A stretch of 6,201 bases of DNA from an uncultured Chloroflexaceae bacterium (GTDB taxonomy: Bacteria > Chloroflexota > Chloroflexia > Chloroflexales > Chloroflexaceae): the NCBI GenBank assembly GCA_937141995.1, contig CAKZQX010000694.1, positions 1 through 6,201 of the forward strand. The letters run 5' to 3'. Made by a program: the position numbers and the translations under genes. The number at the start of each line of letters is the position of its first letter. Within the stretch, counting starts at the first letter, position 1. This document shows positions 1 through 4,690 of this stretch, piece after piece. The notes beneath the pieces were generated by a model that did no database searches, was not told the DNA's origin, and saw only the letters and a list, made by a program, of their open reading frames with translations.

Positions 1-1046
1 CTGTCGAGCTGTTCCCGCCCGGCCACCAGTGGGTCGCCCCGTCCATCGCGCCAGACCTTTAGCTCAATGCCCAGCGTCACCGCGCCGTAGCGTAGACAGA
101 GATCCATGCGGTCAGTGCCAATAGCATACTCCCGTTCCAGGGTGCCGCCGCTGTTAACTACACGGTGCAGGAAGGCCATCAGAACCAGGTGCGGCGCAAT
201 CTCGGCGTAGGGCGCACTGCGCAGGAGCGGCTCACCATGCTGTCGCCAGAATGACAGGAAGGCCTCCAGGAGCTTCGGCGGGTCCAGTTCACCGGTCGGG
301 GTGAGCCAGGTGGCCGTGATGCGCGGGAGCGCGGCAGAGGGTGTGCCCGTCAACACACGCGGCAGCACCTCGCGGTAGATCGGGTTTGCAATCACCAGGC
401 CGCCGCGCGGGTCCATTTGGCAGAGCCCCAGATCCAGCACAAACTGAATATCTTCAAAGGGGACGGTGCCGAGCGGTTGCCCGGCCAGCATCGGCTCGAT
501 GATGCGGCGGACGCGCTCCTCCTGGAGCCGCTCGGCCAGACTGTCCAGGTGCGTGTCCTGGCTCTCAATCAGGCGCTCCTTCGCTGCGTCAATGTGTGCC
601 AGATCTACCGATATGGCCGGGTCGGGAACGATAACCTCAACGGCCTGACGTGCCAGGGCATTCACCAACCAGGGCTGGCCCTGGGTCAGCTCGAAGGCGC
701 GCTCCAGGGCGGCGGGAGTGAAAGTCTGGCCGGTGTCGGCGGTGTGCTGCGTATAGAGTTCAGTTACTTCCGTAGTGGTGAAGTTGCGCAGAGTTAGTGA
801 CTCGACCTTGATATTGAAAGGACTGGCGGAGCGCAGTCGGTCACTGCCACCAGAGGCAACTTTGTAGTCGCGCACATCGCGCAACCCGATCAGCGCCAGC
901 GCATGCGGGAAGGCATCCGGTCGGTCGTTGTAGCCCGCGCGCAATTGCCGCAGCACCGAGATCAGTGCATTGTCCTGGAGTGCGTCAATCTCATCCAGGA
1001 ACAGGACCAGTGGGCGGCTACTCGACCGGGTCCAGGCGCGGAGCGC
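1..1046 (-). CDS. AAA ATPase with PD-(D/E)XK-like C-terminus: downstream part after frameshift, 3' end outside window
   Basis: This frame is open from about 1106 to the left edge and continues the ATPase that begins at 1377, shifted by one base. It has no convincing start of its own: it begins mid-domain with A-L-R-A-W-T-R (from 1046) and then a Walker B strand, LVLFLDEID, with Asp at 993-995 and Glu at 990-992. An AAA core follows (ALIGLRDVRDYK, then SPFNIKVESLTLRNF and a winged-helix-like TQGQPWLVNALARQA stretch). Near the edge lie RMDL (Asp at 102-104) and IELKVW (Glu 63-65, Lys 57-59), spaced like the D...ExK site of PD-(D/E)XK nucleases. From memory, relatives of the joined protein are roughly 500 residues, so perhaps 50-70 residues are missing beyond the edge. 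I infer an ATP-driven nuclease or STAND-like switch protein; the substrate is unknown. Gene callers may list it as a separate ORF with an internal start. Confidence 0.8.
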
Positions 1047-1377
1047 GGTACGGATCTTCGCGCAGCTCGTCCGGCAGCCGTGCCAGTGTATCGCTGCGCC
1101 ACGAACTCAAGATCGCGTTTTCCGCCATGTCCGCATCATCGCTGAAGGGCGCGCCGACTTCGAGGGAGAGCAACACTGCTGTATACTGCCCGCCCGCCGT
1201 CAGTTCTCGCGCCAGGCTGAACATCGCGGTAGTTTTCCCGGTCTGGCGCGGGGCATGCAGTACAAAGTAGCTCTGCTGGGCGATCAGGCGCATGACGTCG
1301 GGCAGGCGCGCCGTGGCCGGTAGCATATAATGGATCTCAGGCCGGCAAGGGCCGGCAACATTAAACCAGCGGGTCAT
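1018..1377 (-). CDS. AAA ATPase, N-terminal part, truncated by an apparent frameshift
   Basis: The protein starts MTRWFNVAGPC and carries a clear Walker A motif, HAPRQTGKTT (residues 41-50, Lys48, Thr49), followed by a strand (AVLLSLEVGAPF). It stops after 119 residues, before any Walker B motif. The Walker B motif is present directly downstream in the +1 frame, so this is the front half of one gene and not a short protein. The change of frame probably lies between 1044 and 1065: this frame reads sensibly through LARLPDEL, and the other reads sensibly from ALRAW. A strong ribosome site, AAGGAG, sits six bases before the ATG, and the upstream gene's stop is only 12 bases away, so the two are very likely co-transcribed. 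The family is AAA+/STAND-like ATPases with a nuclease-type tail. Whether the break is real decay or a one-base sequencing error cannot be told from the window. Confidence 0.8.
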   Translation of the reverse strand: MTRWFNVAGPCRPEIHYMLPATARLPDVMRLIAQQSYFVLHAPRQTGKTTAMFSLARELTAGGQYTAVLLSLEVGAPFSDDADMAENAILSSWRSDTLARLPDELREDPYRAPRLDPVE

Positions 1378-1389
1378 ACCAGGCTCCTT

Positions 1390-1980
1390 CTATGCCGCAT
1401 CGGGTGGTGTGTCCTCCTGCCCGGCCTCGAGCTCCTCGTAGTAGCGCGCCAATCCCTCCAGCGTCATCTGCAGCAGGAAGGGCGAAACTTCATTCCCCAG
1501 GGCGGTACGGAATGCATTATGGTCGAGGGCAATCGCGGCTTGCCAATCCTCGGCGGCCACGTAGCGCGGCAGGTAGCGCCGCAACTGGGCCGCCAGCGCT
1601 TTGCGTAGCCGCGCATGGGCAATGCTCAAGATCGCCCGGCGCAGGTATTGCACAAAGGCCGGGTCATCCGGGTCGGCAACCTCGGGTGGCTCGCCCTGGG
1701 CGGCGATCATCTGCGCAATCAGCCGGCGCTCCAGATGCAGCGGCGCAAAGGCCGTATCCCGAAAGAGGTTCATACTGAAGAGCGTGGCTGCTGTCGGATC
1801 CTGGTGGAATTCGACCGCGCGGCGGCGCTGTTCACGGAGGGCTTTGCCGGCAGCAACGATGCGTTCCTGCTCGGCCGCATCGGGCGGCGCGGCCAGCCAT
1901 GTGTCCGCGCACCGGGTCAGCGCAGCGGCATACTCACGGGTGTCGTGCTCCTCAAGAGCTTGATATGTCTTCATCCCCAT
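1390..1980 (-). CDS. Hypothetical alpha-helical protein encoded just upstream of the AAA ATPase
   Basis: A 196-residue protein when started at the ATG at 1980 (MGMKTYQALEEHD). This start has an AGAGGA ribosome site a few bases upstream; an in-frame ATG at 2001 would add seven residues and has no clear site, and a third ATG lies at 1974. The protein is soluble, with no signal peptide or membrane segment. It is rich in Ala, Arg, Leu and Glu and looks all-helical. Notable stretches are FAPLHLERRLIAQMIAA, LRKALAAQLRRYLPRYV and ALDHNAFRTALG. The middle-to-end portion (R-Y-L-P-R-Y-V...W-Q-A-A-I-A-L-D) is loosely reminiscent of helix-hairpin repeats of the TPR kind, but I would not claim the fold. 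I do not recognise the family. Its stop is 12 bases from the start of the ATPase, so they probably form one transcript, and a partner or regulator role for the ATPase is an inference from that. Confidence 0.8.
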   Translation of the reverse strand: MGMKTYQALEEHDTREYAAALTRCADTWLAAPPDAAEQERIVAAGKALREQRRRAVEFHQDPTAATLFSMNLFRDTAFAPLHLERRLIAQMIAAQGEPPEVADPDDPAFVQYLRRAILSIAHARLRKALAAQLRRYLPRYVAAEDWQAAIALDHNAFRTALGNEVSPFLLQMTLEGLARYYEELEAGQEDTPPDAA

Positions 1981-2004
1981 AGTTCCTCTTGGTCTTTGCA
2001 TATA

Positions 2005-2064
2005 CTTGAGTCAAGAAGTTGACTTTCGCAGGTAAAACCTGTTAAAATACGGGAGAACCGTATT
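2005..2064. promoter_or_regulatory. Cluster of short perfect inverted repeats over the cysK promoter (candidate operators)
   Basis: Four palindromes crowd into 60 bases between the divergent genes. They are CTTGA-G-TCAAG (2005-2015), AGTCAA-GAAG-TTGACT (2009-2024, containing the -35 box), AGGT-AAA-ACCT (2030-2040, in the promoter spacer) and AATACGG-GAGAA-CCGTATT (2046-2064, overlapping the end of the -10 box and the expected start site). Their placement on promoter elements suggests repressor or activator sites controlling cysK, and possibly the divergent 1980 gene. The regulator is unknown; sulfur genes elsewhere are often under Rrf2 or LysR family control, but nothing here identifies either. 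The arms are short (4-7 bp), so some may be chance. Confidence 0.4.
2019..2048 (+). promoter_or_regulatory. Sigma70-type promoter for cysK
   Basis: The -35 box TTGACT (2019-2024, five of six matches to TTGACA) is followed after 18 bases by TAAAAT (2043-2048, five of six matches to TATAAT). Transcription would start near 2055, giving a leader of about 125 bases before the cysK ATG. The match is good for a region otherwise without such motifs, but no start site has been measured. Confidence 0.6.
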
Positions 2065-2182
2065 GTACCAGAAGCGCACCCCCAGGAAACGCCTGCACAA
2101 GAGCATGTTGGGGAAAAGCAGTTCCGGCAAGAGGGCGGTGGAACAGCGCTGCGCGCCTGTTTTGCCCCAGGAGAGGGAAGTG
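2055..2182 (+). other. cysK 5' leader, with ribosome binding site and possible regulatory RNA
   Basis: This is the untranslated stretch between the predicted start site and the cysK ATG. A purine-rich ribosome site, AGGAGAGGGA (2169-2178), precedes the ATG at 2183. The leader has a possible CCCCA/TGGGG pairing around 2082-2114 and a GC-rich element, GGTGGAACAGCG (2137-2148), that resembles the T-box core. The leader frame is open back to a TTG at 2063, but I read it as leader and not as protein, because the usual CysK N-terminus begins at about 2183. Confidence 0.45.
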
Positions 2183-3115
2183 ATGGCACATATGTATAAT
2201 AATATCACGGAGTTGATCGGCAACACGCCGCTCGTACGGTTGAACAAACTCAATGACACAAAGGCCACGGTGGTTGCCAAATTGGAATTCTTCAATCCGG
2301 CCGGCAGCGTGAAGGACCGCATTGGGCTGGCGATGATTGAAGCCGCCGAGCGCGAAGGGCGCATCATTCCCGGCGAGACGGTGCTGGTTGAGCCGACCAG
2401 TGGTAATACCGGCATTGGCCTGGCGATGGTTGCTGCCGCCAAGGGATATCGCCTGATCCTGACGATGCCCGAAACAATGAGTGTCGAGCGGCGCAAGCTC
2501 CTGCGGGGCTTCGGGGCGGAACTGGTGCTCACACCCGGTCCCGAAGGTATGTCCGGGGCGATCAAGCGAGCTGAAGCTATTCTGAGCGATCTACCTAATG
2601 GTTTTATCCCGCAGCAGTTCAAAAATCCGGCCAACCCGGACGTACATCGGCAGACGACCGCCGAGGAACTCTGGCGGGATACCGACGGCCAGATCGACTT
2701 CCTGATCGCGGGCGTGGGCACCGGCGGAACGATTACCGGCGTGAGTGAGGTCATCAAGTCGCGCAAGCCGGATTTTAAAGCGATTGCGGTGGAGCCGACC
2801 GCCTCGCCGGTGCTCTCCGGAGGCAAGCCGGGGCCGCATAAAATCCAGGGGATCGGCGCGGGCTTTGTGCCGGATGTGCTCAACACCAGCATTGTTGATG
2901 AAGTAATTCAGGTCAGCAACGATGATGCCTTTGAGATGGCACGGCAACTGGCCCGCGTGGAGGGCTTGATGCTGGGCATCAGCAGCGGGGCCGCCGCCAT
3001 TGCCGCCCTGGAGGTGGCGCGTCGCCCGGAGAATGCCGGGAAGCTCATTGTGTTTGTTGCGCCGAGCAACGGTGAGCGCTACCTGAGCACCGCGCTTTAC
3101 AGCGACGATGTGTAG
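2183..3115 (+). CDS. cysK: Cysteine synthase A (O-acetylserine sulfhydrylase)
   Basis: This enzyme makes L-cysteine from O-acetyl-L-serine and sulfide in the cytoplasm, using PLP; it is the last step of sulfate assimilation. The protein is 310 residues, the usual CysK length. Residues visible: [20 protein letters not shown] at the N-terminus, NPAGSVKDR with the PLP-forming lysine at Lys44, the substrate loop TSGNTG at 72-77, the phosphate-binding GTGGT at 179-183, GIGAGFVP at 223-230, and SSGAA at 267-271, where Ser268 contacts the pyridine nitrogen. The C-terminus has [10 protein letters not shown]. The start at 2183 is chosen because AGGAGAGGGA lies just upstream and because the fold-type II N-terminus begins here; an in-frame TTG at 2063 would add 40 basic residues not expected in the family. 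The gene stands alone on its strand with its own promoter. CysM or a cystathionine-beta-synthase-like enzyme are the alternatives, but the motif set and length favour CysK. No serine acetyltransferase gene is in the window. Confidence 0.96.
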   Translation: MAHMYNNITELIGNTPLVRLNKLNDTKATVVAKLEFFNPAGSVKDRIGLAMIEAAEREGRIIPGETVLVEPTSGNTGIGLAMVAAAKGYRLILTMPETMSVERRKLLRGFGAELVLTPGPEGMSGAIKRAEAILSDLPNGFIPQQFKNPANPDVHRQTTAEELWRDTDGQIDFLIAGVGTGGTITGVSEVIKSRKPDFKAIAVEPTASPVLSGGKPGPHKIQGIGAGFVPDVLNTSIVDEVIQVSNDDAFEMARQLARVEGLMLGISSGAAAIAALEVARRPENAGKLIVFVAPSNGERYLSTALYSDDV

Positions 3116-3361
3116 CGTCAGTGGATTTGATCGTAACTGACCAACCTTACGTCGTTCGTTCTCAACCAGGCGGTTGCCTGGATGATGGGTCTGATTCGCC
3201 TCCGGCAGGGCGGAAAACACCAGATCTTCTCCACGCAAAATTGGCTCGGAGAGCCAATTTTGCGTGGAGAAGAGAAAACAGTACCATGCTGCCGCAGGCG
3301 AAACTGGCGTTTGGGTCGGTCAACAGACTGAAATAAGCTGCACCGCGTAAATCCTGTGACT
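3116..3361. other. Non-coding convergent gap after cysK
   Basis: This stretch separates cysK from the convergent membrane-protein operon and its terminator. Short open frames exist on both strands (about 71 codons on plus from 3121, about 84 on minus to 3372), but they lack good ribosome sites and protein-like composition, and they run across strong hairpins. A smaller hairpin, CCAGGC-GGTT-GCCTGG, sits at 3166-3181 and could help end the cysK transcript, though no T-run follows it. The dominant element is the long palindrome at 3225-3273. Confidence 0.6.
3225..3273. repeat. Perfect 23-bp inverted repeat with GGA loop, possible bidirectional terminator or palindromic repeat element
   Basis: The arms at 3225-3247 and 3251-3273 are exactly complementary, with the three bases GGA between them. 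The core reads A4-TTGGCTC-GGA-GAGCCAA-T4, which looks like a terminator stem flanked by A and T runs on either side, so it could stop transcripts from cysK and from the opposite operon. The complementarity, however, goes on another eight bases beyond the T-run, more than a terminator needs. A genome-wide palindromic repeat, a remnant of a small mobile element or an RNA processing hairpin are the alternatives. Confidence 0.6.
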
Positions 3362-3363
3362 GA

Positions 3364-3399
3364 CAAAAACACCCCGCCAGTTGATAAAACTGGCGAGGT
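3364..3399 (-). terminator. Intrinsic terminator for the minus-strand membrane-protein operon
   Basis: Reading the minus strand, a 12-bp stem (ACCTCGCCAGTT / AACTGGCGGGGT, one G-U pair) with loop TTATC occupies 3371-3399 and is followed directly by GTTTTTG (3370-3364). It lies 21 bases past the stop of the GlsB-like gene, as expected for the end of that operon. Confidence 0.8.
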
Positions 3400-3420
3400 A
3401 GTGTGCGAGTCGTGCCCGGC

Positions 3421-3702
3421 TTAGCGTCGCCGTGGGCGGGTAATCATACTCAAGAGAAATACCAGCAGCAGCGAGCCGACAAACGCCCATCCCAGATCAA
3501 TACTCGAGTCGCCGATGGTTAACGGCAGAATGTTGGACCATCCAAACTGGCGTACCAGGAGTGTCCCCACATACGCTCCAATAACACCAATGATGATCGA
3601 GAACAGGAAGTTACCACGACGCCGGCCAAGCATGGCCTGGGCAATCCCGCCACAGACACCGGCCACAATCAGGATGATCACCAACTCGACAATATCCAAC
3701 AT
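3421..3702 (-). CDS. GlsB/YeaQ/YmgE-family (transglycosylase-associated) small membrane protein
   Basis: A 93-residue, highly hydrophobic protein with three predicted membrane segments (about 5-24, 33-51, 70-87). The spacing and the glycine pattern, GGIAQAMLGRRRG (18-30) and IIGVIGAYVGTLL (37-49), fit the Transgly_assoc family, whose usual members are about 80-90 residues. The name is historical: in enterobacteria the family is linked to stress-induced inner-membrane proteins and no enzyme activity is established. The tail is basic (TRPRRR), consistent with a cytoplasmic C-terminus. The start ATG has GAGGG five bases upstream. It is the last gene of a three-gene set, 27 bases after the preceding gene, with a terminator just downstream. 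Confidence 0.85.
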   Translation of the reverse strand: MLDIVELVIILIVAGVCGGIAQAMLGRRRGNFLFSIIIGVIGAYVGTLLVRQFGWSNILPLTIGDSSIDLGWAFVGSLLLVFLLSMITRPRRR

Positions 3703-3729
3703 GACGCCCTCGCAATACCGCGCCTGCGT

Positions 3730-4212
3730 CTAGCGGTCGTCCATATCGATAATTCGTGTGGGCGGTCGCCGTTGCCGCAGATCACGGCGTGAATGATACG
3801 GCTCTTCCGGAAGATAACGAGACGAGCGTTCAACGTGCCGGCTTCCCGGTGTTCCCCCGACATCCAGGAACCGCGCCAGGAACCAGGCAATGGTAAAGGT
3901 GGGAATCGGCCCAGTGAAAGGGATCAAGGCTTCAACGGCGGCTTTGTTGCGCAGATTAGGCAACCCCATCCGATCCAGAACGATCCAACTGATCGGTGCC
4001 GCAAAAATATCCAGCGCAAAATCCAGCATATCCAGCAGGATCATCAGGGATAACGGAACATAGTGCATGGTCGTAAAAAAATCGGCATCACGCGGTACCT
4101 GCAGCTTGCGGATGCTCTGGGTGATGGCTGCCAGCCCGATTATTGCCAGCACCAGACAGATCCCCATGATGAAAAGTAAAAATGATAACACTTCAGTTAA
4201 AGCTTCGCCCAT
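3730..4212 (-). CDS. Unrecognised three-segment membrane protein with basic tail
   Basis: A 160-residue protein with hydrophobic segments at about 8-30, 52-79 and 95-116, then a hydrophilic tail (117-160) rich in Arg and Pro (LRQRRPP) that probably lies in the cytoplasm. The second segment carries aspartates at 61, 64 and 68, one to two helical turns apart (LLDMLDFALDIF), which is unusual for a simple anchor and could mark a functional polar face. A conserved-looking loop, GLPNLRNKAAVEALIPFTGPIP (83-104, shown here as landmarks G83, N89, E94, P104), joins segments two and three. I do not recognise a named family. The start has GGGAG six to seven bases upstream. It lies between the YggT-like and GlsB-like genes with gaps of 33 and 27 bases, so a role in the envelope is inferred from company only. 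Confidence 0.85.
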   Translation of the reverse strand: MGEALTEVLSFLLFIMGICLVLAIIGLAAITQSIRKLQVPRDADFFTTMHYVPLSLMILLDMLDFALDIFAAPISWIVLDRMGLPNLRNKAAVEALIPFTGPIPTFTIAWFLARFLDVGGTPGSRHVERSSRYLPEEPYHSRRDLRQRRPPTRIIDMDDR

Positions 4213-4245
4213 GGCGTTCTCCCATACACAATATTTTGACTTCTG

Positions 4246-4608
4246 CTAGGACGCTACCTCGTGGGGGGAAGTTGCACGGAGTGCCGTGGGATGCAGTAGC
4301 AGCCATACCAGGTAACTTACGAGCGGCACGATTATCAGCAGGGTAAGGGTTGACAGTTCCAGAACTGCGCCAAAACGGGGTTGCTGCGCATCCAGAAAGG
4401 CGAGTGGCCGGATCAGGGGCGCGCTGATCGCGTACAGACCCTGAAACACCGGATTCTCAGGCCGGGCCGCCAGCAATTGCGCCAGCAGCCGCGCCAGCAA
4501 CACTCCTTCGCAGAGGCCCGCACCCCACAGCAGTAGCCGGCGTGCCCAGAAACGCCGGCGCGGGATTGCCTGCTCAGTTTGCGCAAATGGTGAAGAAGAT
4601 GACAGCAT
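4246..4608 (-). CDS. YggT-like small integral membrane protein
   Basis: A 120-residue protein with a short polar, basic N-terminus (PRRRFWARR at 16-24) and two membrane segments (about 25-46 and 82-105). Between them lie ARPENPVFQGLYAISAPLIRP (positions 48-68; key residues N52, P53, F55, P64, P68) and PRFGAVLELSTL (77-88). This arrangement resembles the YggT/Ycf19 family, whose members sit in the membrane and are tied to osmotic stress or cell shape; here the repeat unit is present once, where E. coli YggT has two. I chose the ATG at 4608 because GGAGA lies six bases upstream. The in-frame TTG at 4677 would place the start inside the promoter -35 box. It is first in the three-gene operon. The family call is by eye and moderately sure. 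Confidence 0.75.
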   Translation of the reverse strand: MLSSSSPFAQTEQAIPRRRFWARRLLLWGAGLCEGVLLARLLAQLLAARPENPVFQGLYAISAPLIRPLAFLDAQQPRFGAVLELSTLTLLIIVPLVSYLVWLLLHPTALRATSPHEVAS

Positions 4609-4648
4609 ACAGCGTCTCCAGCCGCTACCAGGAATCGTGCCGGTCAAA

Positions 4649-4677
4649 ATTATAACAGGGAGTAGTGCCGGGAGCAA
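4649..4677 (-). promoter_or_regulatory. Sigma70-type promoter for the YggT-like/membrane-protein operon
   Basis: On the minus strand, TTGCTC (4677-4672) is followed after exactly 17 bases by a perfect TATAAT (4654-4649). Transcription would start near 4642, about 34 bases before the ATG at 4608. It lies in the 82-base gap after the comEC stop, so the membrane operon can be expressed independently of comEC. Confidence 0.7.
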
Positions 4678-4690
4678 CGCGAAATTATAC

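Noticed and set aside
417..2022. Several plus-strand open frames opposite the ATPase and the helical protein
   Set aside because: They are antisense to coding frames that have motifs and ribosome sites, and their proteins are low-complexity Arg/Ser/Gly-rich with no domain.
2063..2182. In-frame TTG at 2063 that would extend CysK by 40 residues
   Set aside because: A GGGAG is suitably spaced before the TTG, but the predicted transcript starts at about 2055, leaving almost no leader. The added residues are basic and unlike a CysK N-terminus, and 2183 has its own good ribosome site and gives the standard 310 residues.
2011..2892. Long minus-strand open frame antisense to cysK
   Set aside because: It overlaps a clear cysK in full, is rich in Ser, Pro and Arg with no recognisable motif, and has the look of a shadow frame in GC-rich DNA.
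3118..3372. Small open frames on both strands of the gap after cysK
   Set aside because: They run through the perfect palindrome, lack ribosome sites, and show no family resemblance or membrane or secretion signal.
4609..4677. TTG start at 4677 for the YggT-like protein
   Set aside because: The TTG is the first three bases of the -35 box of a 17-base-spaced promoter whose transcript starts near 4642. The ATG at 4608 has GGAGA at correct spacing.
4684..4689. Second TATAAT on the minus strand at the comEC stop
   Set aside because: No reasonable -35 box lies 16-18 bases upstream (GGCGGT at 4712-4707), while the promoter at 4649-4677 is much better.
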